Shown here in pieces: positions 36,101 to 45,130 of a DNA stretch of 64,000 nucleotides (positions within the stretch are counted from its first letter, which is position 1; every line of letters starts with the position of its first letter). The DNA is taken from NCBI RefSeq assembly GCF_036289385.1, contig NZ_JAYFFH010000005.1, positions 102,996 to 166,995 of the forward strand, given 5' to 3'. Under the pieces are notes generated by a model, which saw only the letters and a program-made list of their open reading frames with translations, was not told the origin of the DNA and ran no database searches. The position numbers and the translations under genes are program-made. This DNA comes from Anaerofustis butyriciformans. GTDB lineage: Bacteria; Bacillota; Clostridia; Eubacteriales; Anaerofustaceae.

Positions 36101-36886
36101 ATCGTTCCCGTATTCCCTGGAACAAACTGCGAATATGATACTGCAAAAGCTTTTAATGAAGCAGGCGGAAACAGTGATATATTTGTATTTAAAAACAAAA
36201 CTCAAAACGATATAGAAGATTCTGTAATCGAACTTGAAAAGAGAATAAGAAATTCTCAAATTATTGCCCTACCCGGCGGTTTCTCAGCCGGTGATGAACC
36301 TGATGGTTCTGCTAAGTTTATCGTAAGCGTATTTAAAAATGAAAGAATAAAAGATGCGGTTATGGATTTACTTAAAAACAGAGACGGCTTAATGCTTGGT
36401 ATTTGTAACGGCTTCCAAGCTTTAATCAAAACAGGTCTTGTTCCTTACGGAGAAATAAGAGATCTTGATGAAACAAGCCCAACTCTTACATTTAACTTAA
36501 TAAACAGACACATAGCAAATATTTCATATATAAAAGTTGCATCAAACTTATCTCCATGGTTTAAAAATGTAAAAGTAGGGGAAACATTTGTAAATCCTAT
36601 ATCTCATGGAGAAGGAAGATTTGTATGTAATGAAGAAGTTTTACAAAAACTTATAGATAACGGACAAGTTGCAACACAATACACAGATGAAAGCGGTAAT
36701 TTATCTGTTTCACCAAAAGTTAATCAAAACGGAAGTGTATGTGCAATAGAAGGTATCACATCACCTGATGGAAGAATTTTAGGTAAGATGGGACACAGTG
36801 AAAGAAAAGGAAGCAACTTATATAAAAATATTTATGGAGAAATGGAACAAAATATTTTCTTAAGTGGTGTAGAATATTTCAAATAA
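33164..36886 (+). CDS. purL: Phosphoribosylformylglycinamidine synthase, large single-chain form
   Basis: A 1240-residue FGAM synthase (step 4 of purine synthesis) that contains the PurS-like, synthetase and glutaminase domains in one chain, as in proteobacteria and many clostridia, so no separate purS/purQ is needed. Seen: YWSDHCRHTTF, FKNETHNHPTEIEPFGGAATCLGGAIRD, GGKDSMSG, and the C-terminal class I glutaminase with the nucleophile Cys in GICNGFQ and the His in ISHGEGRF. It opens the pur operon. The 213 bases before it are almost pure A/T with no recognisable purine riboswitch. Confidence 0.95.
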   Translation: MIKRVFIGKKDGFDTSGANLLSDLKINLNISSLTKVNIFNRYDILVDGEEHFENLVNNVLSEVNVDNIYVDKLPEFSGATLFGIEYLPGQYDQRADSAEQCANLIMNNEQLKVKNARIYVLYGDISNDELLKIKNYLINPVDSREVEVDSKIDMEDEKVEVKKTPIIEGFIDSDDEYLENLLSEMGLAMDINDLKLIREYFKNDEKRNPTLTEIRVLDTYWSDHCRHTTFSTHLTDIDIEAGGINDEIKETYDEYMALRDKLYVGKNKPVTLMDMAVIGTKEIKARGLLKDLEESDEINACSIRADVDVDGKDEKYLIMFKNETHNHPTEIEPFGGAATCLGGAIRDPLSGRSYVYQSMRVTGSADPTVAYDKTLKGKLSQRKITTGACHGFSSYGNQIGLQTGQVKEYYHPNYVAKRMEIGAVIAAAKEENVKRLTSDPGDIIVLVGGRTGRDGIGGASGSSKEHTEKSVLTAGSEVQKGNPIEERKLQRLFRTDEVAKMIKKCNDFGAGGVSVAVGELADSLNINLDSVLKKYEGLDATEIAISESQERMAVVIAKEDKEKFIEAARKENLEAVQVATVTNDGNIIMTKDGEEVLKIKRSFVDTNGASKNASIKVGKTSNVISSLADKNKTNKENFINILKNHNVCSQKGLVEYFDNTIGANNVLMPYGGKYMLSEVDGMVAKVPLEKGDTKTATVMTNGFDPELLSENPYLGSIYAVVSSVSKAVAIGADYKKLRLSFQEYFERLRKDPTRWAKPFIALLGALKVQLELNTPAIGGKDSMSGSFEDIDVPPTLVSFAVGIVNADKVVSSEFKNAGNNVYVIKINKTENNTPEFESVRKAFDLVHELIEQGKVKASKSITVGGACEAVSKMCFGNKIGFEFSDSDYDIYAKNYGDIIIETSETIESENAVLLGKTISEKEIRVKGEVLDLEMLIKEWENPLLSVFPIDSGIETDVKEISYTKGSIITRKTSIASPKVIVPVFPGTNCEYDTAKAFNEAGGNSDIFVFKNKTQNDIEDSVIELEKRIRNSQIIALPGGFSAGDEPDGSAKFIVSVFKNERIKDAVMDLLKNRDGLMLGICNGFQALIKTGLVPYGEIRDLDETSPTLTFNLINRHIANISYIKVASNLSPWFKNVKVGETFVNPISHGEGRFVCNEEVLQKLIDNGQVATQYTDESGNLSVSPKVNQNGSVCAIEGITSPDGRILGKMGHSERKGSNLYKNIYGEMEQNIFLSGVEYFK

Positions 36887-36898
36887 AAGGAGAAACTA

Positions 36899-37387
36899 AT
36901 GGGAAAAGTAGCAGTTATTATGGGAAGCGACTCTGATCTTGGAGTTGTAGAAAAAGGTTTAAAAGTGTTAAAAGAATTTGGTGTTGAATATGAAGCAAGA
37001 GTTATTTCAGCTCACAGAACACCAAGACAAGCTGAAGAGTTTGCAAGAAATGCAAAAGCAAACGGATTTGAAGTAATAATAGCGGCAGCGGGAAAAGCTG
37101 CTCATTTAGGAGGAGTTTTGGCAGCAATGACAACTCTGCCTGTAATTGGAATTCCAATTAAAACTTCATTAATGGGTGGTATGGATTCTCTTTTAAGCAT
37201 TGTTCAAATGCCAAAAGGAATTCCTGTTGCAACAGTTGCTGTTGATGGAGCTGAAAATGCGGCTTTATTAGCTATTCAAATGATGGCGCTTAAAGATAAA
37301 GACTTGGATAAAAAACTTGAAGACTACAAAGTAAAAATGGAAGAAGAAGTAGTTGAAAAAGATAAAAAATTACAAGAAAGAATTTAA
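36899..37387 (+). CDS. purE: N5-carboxyaminoimidazole ribonucleotide mutase
   Basis: A 162-residue class I PurE. GSDSDLGVVEKG and ISAHRTP near the N-terminus bind the ribonucleotide phosphate, and AAGKAAHLGGVLAAMTTLPVIGIP is the core signature. It converts N5-CAIR to CAIR, normally supplied by PurK; no purK lies in this operon, so either it is elsewhere or the enzyme works directly on AIR and CO2 (class II type), which sequence alone does not decide. Twelve bases after purL. Confidence 0.93.
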   Translation: MGKVAVIMGSDSDLGVVEKGLKVLKEFGVEYEARVISAHRTPRQAEEFARNAKANGFEVIIAAAGKAAHLGGVLAAMTTLPVIGIPIKTSLMGGMDSLLSIVQMPKGIPVATVAVDGAENAALLAIQMMALKDKDLDKKLEDYKVKMEEEVVEKDKKLQERI

Positions 37388-37399
37388 GGAGTGTTAAAA

Positions 37400-38104
37400 A
37401 TGGAAAAATTAGAAATGTTATATGAAGGAAAAGCAAAAAAAGTATTTAAAACAGAAAAAGCAGATGAATATATCATCGAATATAAAGATGATGCAACAGC
37501 GTTTAACGGTAAGAAAAAAGATACAATTGCAAACAAAGGTATTGTAAATAATAAATTTACAGGTATAATCTTTGGTATGCTTGAAGAAGCCGGTGTTCCT
37601 ACACACTTAATCAAAGTTCTTGACGATACTCATCAACTTGTAAAAGCTGTTGAAATTGTACCTGTAGAAGTTATTATAAGAAATGTTGCAGCAGGTTCAA
37701 TTTGTAAAAACTTAGGACTTGAAGAAGGAAAAGAACTAAATCCTACAGTATTTGAATTCTGTTATAAAAACGATGATTTTGATGATCCTTTAATTAACGA
37801 TTATCATGTTCTTGCAATGGGACTTGCAACACAAGAAGAAATTGATACAATCAAAGAATATACATTTAAAATTAATGAATTACTAAAAGATTTCTTCTTA
37901 AAACACAACTTAAAATTAATCGATTTTAAAATCGAATTTGGTAGATATAATGGAAAAATCGTTTTAGCTGACGAAATTTCTCCTGATACATGTAGATTAT
38001 GGGATAAAGATACAAACAGAAAAATGGATAAAGACAGATTCAGAAGAGACCTTGGTGATGTAGAAGAAACTTATAAAGAAGTTTTAGGAAGAATAAGCGA
38101 ATAA
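37400..38104 (+). CDS. purC: SAICAR synthetase
   Basis: A 234-residue phosphoribosylaminoimidazole-succinocarboxamide synthase. YEGKAKKVF, FNGKKKDTIANKG, VIIRNVAAGSICK and DEISPDTCRLWD are family signatures. The ATG at 37400 gives the typical length and sits nine bases from GGAG; an in-frame GTG at 37391 is too close to that site. No purB follows in this operon. Confidence 0.95.
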   Translation: MEKLEMLYEGKAKKVFKTEKADEYIIEYKDDATAFNGKKKDTIANKGIVNNKFTGIIFGMLEEAGVPTHLIKVLDDTHQLVKAVEIVPVEVIIRNVAAGSICKNLGLEEGKELNPTVFEFCYKNDDFDDPLINDYHVLAMGLATQEEIDTIKEYTFKINELLKDFFLKHNLKLIDFKIEFGRYNGKIVLADEISPDTCRLWDKDTNRKMDKDRFRRDLGDVEETYKEVLGRISE

Positions 38105-38151
38105 GGAATACTTTATTATTTATTAAATTAAAGAAATAAGGAGATTTTACT

Positions 38152-39567
38152 TTGGGGTATCAATTAGATAAATTTAAAGATGAATGTGGTGTAATGGGAG
38201 TATTGCAAGATACTCCTGAAAATACAGCTGCTTATGTATATTTAGGACTTTATGCTCTTCAACATCGTGGACAAGAAAGCTGTGGTATAGCGGTAAATAA
38301 CGATACTGAAATAACACAACACAGAGGTATGGGACTTGTTGGGGATGTATTTACATCAGAAGAATTAAAAAAACAAAAAGGTGAAATTGCAATTGGTCAT
38401 GTAAGATATTCAACGGCAGGAGATAGTGATATTAAAAATGCACAGCCTCTTACTGTAAATTGTAAAGATTGGCAAATTGCTTTAGCTCATAACGGAAACC
38501 TTGTTAATGCTGATGCAATTAAAAATATGCTTCAAGACGAAGGTGTAATCTTTATGACAAGTTCTGACACAGAAGTTATAGCAAATTTAATAGCAAGAAA
38601 CTATAAATTCGGTATAGTTGAAGCATTAAAAAGAGTTGGTCAAATTGTTAAAGGTGCATATGCTCTTGTTCTTACAATGGGAGATATGTTAATTGGTGTA
38701 AGAGACCCATATGGACTTAGACCTTTATGTCTTGGTAAACTTGAAAATGGTGGATATGCTCTTGCCAGTGAATCTTGTGCTCTTGATGCAATAGGGGCAA
38801 CTTTAGTAAGAGATGTTGAACCTGGTGAAATTATTGTTATAAGCGATAAACACATTGAAAGTTATAAAATAGAAAATTGGGCAAAGCCAAGAAGATGTAT
38901 TTTTGAGCTTGTATACTTTGCAAGACCTGATAGTATTCTTGACGGAGATGAAGTTCATGAATCAAGAGCTATGGCAGGAAAATTACTTGCTAAAGCTGAT
39001 AAAGGAAAGATTAATGCAGATGTTGTTATGGCTGTTCCTGACAGTGGTGTTTCTGCTGCAATCGGATATGCTGAAGAATCTGGAATTCCTTACGGTGTAG
39101 GTTTAATTAAAAACAGATATATTGGAAGAACATTCATTCAACCTACACAAGCTATGCGTGAGGAAGGTGTTGATATAAAATTAAATATTTTAAAATCAAA
39201 CGTTAAAGATAAAAGTGTTGTTTTAATAGATGACTCAATAGTAAGAGGAACAACTTCAAAAAGAATTGTTGACAAATTAAGAAAAGCAGGAGCAAGAGAA
39301 ATTCACTTTAGAGTTGCATCTCCTCCAACATCTTACAGTTGCTTCTTCGGTATTGATACTCCTAATAGAGATAAATTAATTTCTTCAAAATTATCTTTAG
39401 ATGAAATTAAGGAGTTTATCGGAGCTGACTCATTATATTACTTAACAATAGATGAATTAAAACAAACTGTAAAAGATTTTGATAAAGGATATTGTATGGC
39501 TTGCTTTAACGGAGATTATCCAATGGAAGTGCCTTTTAGAGAAGAACAGGTAAGGAGTAGTAAATAA
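38152..39567 (+). CDS. purF: Amidophosphoribosyltransferase
   Basis: A 471-residue glutamine-PRPP amidotransferase, the committed step. It starts with TTG after AAGGAG. The 11-residue propeptide ends before the mature nucleophile Cys-12 (DECGVMG), as in the Bacillus-type enzyme; four Cys consistent with the [4Fe-4S] cluster are seen (RRCIFEL, YSCFFGI, YCMACF). The PRPP loop VVLIDDSIVRGTTS is intact. The iron-sulfur form makes the enzyme oxygen-sensitive. Confidence 0.95.
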   Translation: MGYQLDKFKDECGVMGVLQDTPENTAAYVYLGLYALQHRGQESCGIAVNNDTEITQHRGMGLVGDVFTSEELKKQKGEIAIGHVRYSTAGDSDIKNAQPLTVNCKDWQIALAHNGNLVNADAIKNMLQDEGVIFMTSSDTEVIANLIARNYKFGIVEALKRVGQIVKGAYALVLTMGDMLIGVRDPYGLRPLCLGKLENGGYALASESCALDAIGATLVRDVEPGEIIVISDKHIESYKIENWAKPRRCIFELVYFARPDSILDGDEVHESRAMAGKLLAKADKGKINADVVMAVPDSGVSAAIGYAEESGIPYGVGLIKNRYIGRTFIQPTQAMREEGVDIKLNILKSNVKDKSVVLIDDSIVRGTTSKRIVDKLRKAGAREIHFRVASPPTSYSCFFGIDTPNRDKLISSKLSLDEIKEFIGADSLYYLTIDELKQTVKDFDKGYCMACFNGDYPMEVPFREEQVRSSK

Positions 39568-39568
39568 A

Positions 39569-40600
39569 GTGGAAAAATTAACTTATAAAAACAGTGGTGT
39601 AGATAAAGAAGCCGGATATGAAAGTGTTGAACTAATAAAAAAACATGTAAAAGAAACTTTCAGTAAATATGTTTTAACTGGACTTGGAAGCTTTGGTGGT
39701 GCTGTTGAGCTTCCTGAAGGTTATAAAAAACCTGTACTTATAAGCGGAACAGATGGTGTTGGTACAAAACTTATTCTTGCTCACAAACAAGATATACATG
39801 ATACTGTAGGTATTGACCTTGTTGCAATGTGTGTAAATGATATTTTATGTCATGGTGCAAGACCTTTATTTTTCCTTGATTATATTGCTTGCGGAAAAAA
39901 TTATCCAAAGAAAATTGAAGCTATCGTAAAAGGTGTAAGTGAAGGTTGTAAACAAGGTATGTGTGCACTTGTAGGTGGAGAAACAGCTGAAATGCCTGGA
40001 ATGTATAAAGAAGATGATTATGACCTTGCAGGTTTTTGTGTAGGTGTTGTAGATAAAGATAAATTTATTTCAGGAAAAGATATAAAAGAAGGAGATAAAA
40101 TTATTGGATTACCTTCAAGTGGTGTTCATAGTAACGGATATTCTCTTCTTAGAAAATTATTCTTTGAAGTAAAGGATTATGATGTTGATACTTATGTAGA
40201 ATCTCTTGGTGATACAATAGGGAAAACTCTCCTTACTCCTACAAAAATATATGTTAAAAGTATTTTATCACTACTTGAAAAAGTTGATATTAAAGGTATG
40301 TGCCACATTACAGGTGGTGGATTTGTAGAAAATATTCCACGTGTGATTCCTGATGGACTTTGTGCAAAAGTTGATACAAACAAAGTAAATGTACTTCCTA
40401 TATTTGATTTAATAAGCAAAGAAGGAAATATTGATAAAAAAGAAATGTTCTCAACATTTAACATGGGTATAGGTTTTGTTGTAGTTGTAAGAGATGAAGA
40501 CTGTGATAAAACTTTAGAAGAATTAAAAGCTCTTGGTGAAGATGCTGTTGTTCTTGGTGAAGTTATTAAAGGTGAGGAGAAAATTGAATTATGTCTTTAA
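39569..40600 (+). CDS. purM: Phosphoribosylformylglycinamidine cyclo-ligase (AIR synthetase)
   Basis: A 343-residue AIR synthetase. GTG start one base after the purF stop, with AAGGAG inside the end of purF. Family signatures SGTDGVGTKLILA, GETAEMPGMY and HITGGGFVENIPRV are present. Confidence 0.95.
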   Translation: MEKLTYKNSGVDKEAGYESVELIKKHVKETFSKYVLTGLGSFGGAVELPEGYKKPVLISGTDGVGTKLILAHKQDIHDTVGIDLVAMCVNDILCHGARPLFFLDYIACGKNYPKKIEAIVKGVSEGCKQGMCALVGGETAEMPGMYKEDDYDLAGFCVGVVDKDKFISGKDIKEGDKIIGLPSSGVHSNGYSLLRKLFFEVKDYDVDTYVESLGDTIGKTLLTPTKIYVKSILSLLEKVDIKGMCHITGGGFVENIPRVIPDGLCAKVDTNKVNVLPIFDLISKEGNIDKKEMFSTFNMGIGFVVVVRDEDCDKTLEELKALGEDAVVLGEVIKGEEKIELCL

Positions 40601-41211
40601 AAAAAATTGCGGTTTTAATCAGTGGAGGAGGAAGTAACCTTCAAGCTGTTATAGACAAAGTTCATAAAAAAGACGGAATAATTGATGTTGTAATCTCAGA
40701 TGAAGAAGATGCTTATGGTCTTACAAGAGCAAAAAATGCAAATATTGAAACAATGGTTATAAACAACAAAGATTATGATTCAAGACAAGCTTTTTCTGAT
40801 GCTATAAAAGATGAGCTTGTAAAAAGAGATATTGACCTTATTGTTCTTGCAGGATTTATGAAAATTTTATCTCCTTCATTTGCAAGAGAGTTTAAAAATA
40901 GAATTATAAACATACATCCATCTTTAATACCTTCTTTTTGCGGAAAAGGTTATTATGGAATAAAAGTTCATCAAGCAGTACTTGAATATGGTGCGAAAAT
41001 AACAGGCGCAACAGTTCATTTTGCTGATGAAGGAGCTGATACCGGACCTATCATAATACAAGGAACAGTTCCTGTATTATATGATGATACACCGGAAATT
41101 TTACAAAAGAGAGTTCTTGAAGTAGAACATATGATTTTACCTAAAGCTGTAAGTTTGTTTTGCTTAGATAAACTTGAAGTTAGAGGCAGAATAGTTTATA
41201 TTAAAGAATAA
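40591..41211 (+). CDS. purN: Phosphoribosylglycinamide formyltransferase
   Basis: A 206-residue 10-formyltetrahydrofolate-dependent GAR transformylase. SGGGSNLQAVID, the catalytic Asn-His-Asp set in INIHPSLIPSFCGKG and DEGADTGPII are present. It overlaps the end of purM by 10 bases, so translation is coupled. Confidence 0.95.
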   Translation: MSLKKIAVLISGGGSNLQAVIDKVHKKDGIIDVVISDEEDAYGLTRAKNANIETMVINNKDYDSRQAFSDAIKDELVKRDIDLIVLAGFMKILSPSFAREFKNRIINIHPSLIPSFCGKGYYGIKVHQAVLEYGAKITGATVHFADEGADTGPIIIQGTVPVLYDDTPEILQKRVLEVEHMILPKAVSLFCLDKLEVRGRIVYIKE

Positions 41212-41225
41212 TACGGAGGAATATA

Positions 41226-42767
41226 ATGATAAAAAGAGCACTTATAAGCGTTTCTGATAAAACAGGTATTGTAGAAGTTGCCAGAAAATTAGAAGAAATG
41301 GGTGTAGAAATTATATCTACAGGCGGTACAAAGAAAGCACTTGAAGATGAAGGTGTAAAAGTTATTTCTGTTGAAGAAGTTACAGGTTTCCCAGAATGTT
41401 TAAACGGAAGAGTTAAGACTCTTCATCCTGGAATCATGGCTGGTCTTCTTGCAAAAAGAGATAATGAAGAACATATGCAACATCTTTTCGATTTATCAAT
41501 AGAACCTATTGATATGATTATCGTAAATTTATATCCTTTCAAAAATACAATTTTAAAAGAAGGATGTACTTTTGAAGATGCTATTGAAAATATAGATATT
41601 GGCGGACCTACAATGCTTAGAGCTGCTGCAAAGAATTTCCAAGACGTTGCGGTTGTTATTGACCCTAAAGATTATGATGTTGTATTAAAGGAACTTGAAG
41701 AAAATGGAGAAGTTTCTTATGATACAAAATTAAATTTAGCTAAAAAAGTCTTTATGTCTACAAGTTATTATGATACATTAATAGCAAACTATTTAAGAGA
41801 AAAAGTTGGAGATGATTCATATCCTGAAACTCTTACTCTTTGTTATGATAAAGCACAAGATTTAAGATATGGAGAAAATCCGCATCAAGATGCTGTGTTC
41901 TATAAAGAAGTTCAACCTATGAAAGGTTCTCTTCCATTAGCAAAACAACTTCATGGTAAAGAACTTTCATATAACAATATAAATGATACAAACGGTGCTT
42001 TGGAAATATTAAAAGAATATAATGACGAACCAACAGTTGTTGCCGTTAAACATTCTAATCCTTGCGGAATAGCAAGTGATGCTTCTATTTCAAATGCATT
42101 TAAAAAATGTTATGAGGCAGATCCTCAATCTATCTTTGGTGGAATTATTGCTGCAAACGAAGAAATTGATAAAGAAACTGCTACACAAATCAGCAATATC
42201 TTTATTGAAGTTGCTGTTGCTCCAAGTTTCAGCGACGATGCAATTGAAATTTTAACAAAGAAGAAAAATATCAGATTATTGGAATTAGCAGATATTAAGT
42301 TCAATCAAGATGGCAAAGATATTAAGAAAGTAATGGGTGGTCTTTTGATGCAATCAAGAGATACAAAACTTCTTAGTGATGAACTTAAAGTTGTAACAAA
42401 CAGAAAACCAACGGATAAAGAAATGCAAGATTTAATATTTGCATGGAAAGCCGTAAAACATACAAAATCAAATGCTATTTCTTTAGCAAAAGATAAAATA
42501 TTAGTAGCAAACGGCCCTGGACAAGTAAGCAGAATTTGGGCACTTGAAAACGCAATAAAACAAGGCGGAGAAAGTGTAAAGGGTTCTGTTTTAGCGTCTG
42601 ATGCATTCTTCCCATTTGATGATTGCGTAAAAGCAGCTCATGAAGCGGGAATAACTGCAATTATTCAACCCGGTGGTTCAATAAGAGATGAAGATTCAAT
42701 AAAAGCTTGTAATGAATATGGCATTGCCATGGTATTTACAGGTATGAGACATTTTAAACATTCGTAA
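41226..42767 (+). CDS. purH: Bifunctional AICAR transformylase/IMP cyclohydrolase
   Basis: A 513-residue PurH carrying out the last two steps to IMP. The N-terminal MGS-like cyclohydrolase domain shows ISTGGTKKAL and RVKTLHPGI; the C-terminal transformylase shows LRYGENPHQDA, KHSNPCG and the GVFTD-equivalent late segment QPGGSIRDED. Twelve to fourteen bases from its neighbours. Confidence 0.95.
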   Translation: MIKRALISVSDKTGIVEVARKLEEMGVEIISTGGTKKALEDEGVKVISVEEVTGFPECLNGRVKTLHPGIMAGLLAKRDNEEHMQHLFDLSIEPIDMIIVNLYPFKNTILKEGCTFEDAIENIDIGGPTMLRAAAKNFQDVAVVIDPKDYDVVLKELEENGEVSYDTKLNLAKKVFMSTSYYDTLIANYLREKVGDDSYPETLTLCYDKAQDLRYGENPHQDAVFYKEVQPMKGSLPLAKQLHGKELSYNNINDTNGALEILKEYNDEPTVVAVKHSNPCGIASDASISNAFKKCYEADPQSIFGGIIAANEEIDKETATQISNIFIEVAVAPSFSDDAIEILTKKKNIRLLELADIKFNQDGKDIKKVMGGLLMQSRDTKLLSDELKVVTNRKPTDKEMQDLIFAWKAVKHTKSNAISLAKDKILVANGPGQVSRIWALENAIKQGGESVKGSVLASDAFFPFDDCVKAAHEAGITAIIQPGGSIRDEDSIKACNEYGIAMVFTGMRHFKHS

Positions 42768-42781
42768 AAGGAGAATTAAGA

Positions 42782-44032
42782 ATGAAAGTATTAGTAGTAG
42801 GTTCCGGTGGTAGGGAACACGCATTAGTTTACAAATTAAAGGAGAGTCCTCTTGTAACGGAAGTATTCTGTGCTCCTGGCAATGCCGGTATTGAAAGCAT
42901 TGCTGAGTGCGTAGATATCAAAGTTGACGATATTGAAGGACTTAAAGAATTTGCAAAAACAAATGAAATTGGGCTTACTGTTGTAGGTCCGGAACTACCA
43001 TTAGTCATGGGTATCGTTGACGAATTTGAAAAGGAAGGTCTAAAAGTGTTTGGTCCTAACAAACAATGTGCTGCTTTTGAAGGAAGCAAAGGCCTAACAA
43101 AGAGATTCCTTGAAAAATATAAGATACCAACAGCTAAATATTTAGAAGTAACAACATATGAAGAAGGTGTTAAAAATCTTGAAAAATTCGGATATCCGGT
43201 TGTTGTAAAAGCAGATGGTCTTGCTGCCGGAAAAGGTGTAATTATTTGCGAAAATAAAGAAATGGCAATTAATGCACTAAAAGAAATTATGATAGATAAA
43301 GTTTTTGGCGAATCAGGAAACAGTGTTGTTATCGAAGAATTCTTGACAGGTACGGAACTTTCTACTTTATGCTTTGTTGATGGGAATAAAATTATCCCTA
43401 TGGAAAGTGCCAGAGACTATAAACCTGCATACGATAATGATGAAGGTTTAAATACAGGTGGAATGGGTAACTACTCACCAAATAAAATTTTTGATGATAA
43501 ACTTAACGCAAAAATAAGAACAAAAATCTTAGATCCTATTATTAATGGATTTAAGAAAGAAGAACTTGATTATAAAGGTGTTTTGTTTATTGGTTTAATG
43601 GTTGATAACGGAGAACCAAAAGTTCTTGAATTTAATGTACGTTTTGGAGATCCTGAAACACAAGCAGTTATGCTTAGACTTGAAAGTGACCTTGCAAATA
43701 TTATGTTAAATACTGCAGATGGTATTTTAGAAGAAGAAGATATTGTATGGTCTGATAAACCTTCTGTTTGTGTTGTTATGGTATCAGGAGGATATCCAGA
43801 AAGTTATGAAAACGGAAAAGTTATAAAAGGACTTGAAAATGTAAGTAATGATGTTATTGTTTTCCATGCAGGAACAAAAAAAGACGGCGATGACATTGTT
43901 ACAAACGGAGGAAGAGTTCTAAATATCTGTGCTGTTGGAGATACTTTAGACGAAGCAAGAGAAAAGGTATATAACGAAGTAAACAAAATTACTTTTGACG
44001 GTGCATATTTTAGAAACGATATAGCAAGGTAG
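42782..44032 (+). CDS. purD: Phosphoribosylamine-glycine ligase
   Basis: A 416-residue ATP-grasp GAR synthetase. VVGSGGREHALVYKL at the N-terminus, GPELPLVMGIVD, VKADGLAAGKGV and LEFNVRFGDPETQ are diagnostic. It closes the pur set, but the coding run continues five bases later with an MBL-fold gene and no terminator. Confidence 0.95.
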   Translation: MKVLVVGSGGREHALVYKLKESPLVTEVFCAPGNAGIESIAECVDIKVDDIEGLKEFAKTNEIGLTVVGPELPLVMGIVDEFEKEGLKVFGPNKQCAAFEGSKGLTKRFLEKYKIPTAKYLEVTTYEEGVKNLEKFGYPVVVKADGLAAGKGVIICENKEMAINALKEIMIDKVFGESGNSVVIEEFLTGTELSTLCFVDGNKIIPMESARDYKPAYDNDEGLNTGGMGNYSPNKIFDDKLNAKIRTKILDPIINGFKKEELDYKGVLFIGLMVDNGEPKVLEFNVRFGDPETQAVMLRLESDLANIMLNTADGILEEEDIVWSDKPSVCVVMVSGGYPESYENGKVIKGLENVSNDVIVFHAGTKKDGDDIVTNGGRVLNICAVGDTLDEAREKVYNEVNKITFDGAYFRNDIAR

Positions 44033-44037
44033 TAGAA

Positions 44038-44928
44038 GTGTCAAAAATAAAAAAACTTTTAAGCATAGTTGTACTGCTTATAGTGATACTTGTATCATTT
44101 CTTACGGGTGGATTTGAACATCTATCAAACTTTATAGGAAATGATTATATAACAGATATTGAACCTGGCAGTACTTTGGTTGAAGCTATTGATGTTGGAC
44201 AAGGGGATGCTTTTTTAATAAGTAACGAAGAATATGGAAATATCTTAGTAGATACAGGTGAGACAGATCATGCACAAGATTTGGTTTCCCATTTGAAAGA
44301 AAGAGATATTGAAAAGATAGATTATATTATCATTACGCATCCACATGCTGATCATATTGGTGGGATGTGTGATGTTTTGGATAATTTTGAAGTAGGAAAA
44401 GTCTATATGCCAAAAATGTCACATACTACTTCTTCATTTAAAAACATGTTATCAAAAATGGAAGAAAAAAATCTTTATTTTACTGAAGCAAAAAGTGGAG
44501 TGGAGATAAAATTAAGTGATACTGATAATATAAAATTTATTTCTCCTACAAAAGATATGGACCTTGGTGATTTAGATAACTCTGATGCAGTTTGCGTATT
44601 AAATACAAATGGAAGAAAAGTTTTGTTTACCGGAGATATTTTTGAAGAAGCAGAACTAAAAATAATGAATAAAATTGGTAAAGTTGATATTTTAAAAGTT
44701 GCACATCATGGCAGTTATAAATCTACCAGTGATGAATTCTTGGAAAAGATACAACCTACATATGCAATGATAGGAGTAGGAGAAGATAATAAATATTCTC
44801 ATCCTTCAACTGAAACATTAAATAGACTTGAACAACATGATGTTAAAGTATATAGAACAGATTTAGACGGTAATATTGCATTTATAATAGATAAAAACGG
44901 AAGTATTGAAGTTTATTCGAGTAAGTGA
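44038..44928 (+). CDS. ComEC-type MBL-fold hydrolase, exported
   Basis: A 296-residue protein with an N-terminal membrane anchor (LLSIVVLLIVILVSFLTGG) and a metallo-beta-lactamase domain of the ComEC C-terminal type: DVGQGDAFLI, VDTG, THPHADHIGG (metal site), LFTGDI, and AHHGS, YSHP. In ComEC the equivalent domain is thought to degrade the non-transported DNA strand. The start is a GTG at 44038, five bases after purD with only a weak site, so translation may depend on coupling. The DUF3006 gene follows, a common companion of these hydrolases. Confidence 0.85.
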   Translation: MSKIKKLLSIVVLLIVILVSFLTGGFEHLSNFIGNDYITDIEPGSTLVEAIDVGQGDAFLISNEEYGNILVDTGETDHAQDLVSHLKERDIEKIDYIIITHPHADHIGGMCDVLDNFEVGKVYMPKMSHTTSSFKNMLSKMEEKNLYFTEAKSGVEIKLSDTDNIKFISPTKDMDLGDLDNSDAVCVLNTNGRKVLFTGDIFEEAELKIMNKIGKVDILKVAHHGSYKSTSDEFLEKIQPTYAMIGVGEDNKYSHPSTETLNRLEQHDVKVYRTDLDGNIAFIIDKNGSIEVYSSK

Positions 44929-44930
44929 TT

Positions 44931-45113
44931 ATGATAAAGGGAATAATTGACAGATTTGAAAATGATAAAGTTGTAATAGAATTTGAAAATTTACAAATAG
45001 GTGTTTTACCTAAAAGTCTTTTTCATGAAGAGGTGAAAGAAGGCGACGAAGTGCTTTTAAATATTGATATAAAGCATAGTAAGAAAATTGATATAGATAA
45101 ACTATTTAGGTAG
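44931..45113 (+). CDS. DUF3006 domain protein
   Basis: A 60-residue protein that matches DUF3006: it opens KGIIDRFENDKVVIEFEN and ends with a short acidic/basic tail. These small beta-barrel-like proteins are typically encoded next to ComEC-like MBL hydrolases, as here. The ATG is two bases after the MBL stop. Function unknown. Confidence 0.75.
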   Translation: MIKGIIDRFENDKVVIEFENLQIGVLPKSLFHEEVKEGDEVLLNIDIKHSKKIDIDKLFR

Positions 45114-45130
45114 TTTTAAGAGGAGAATTT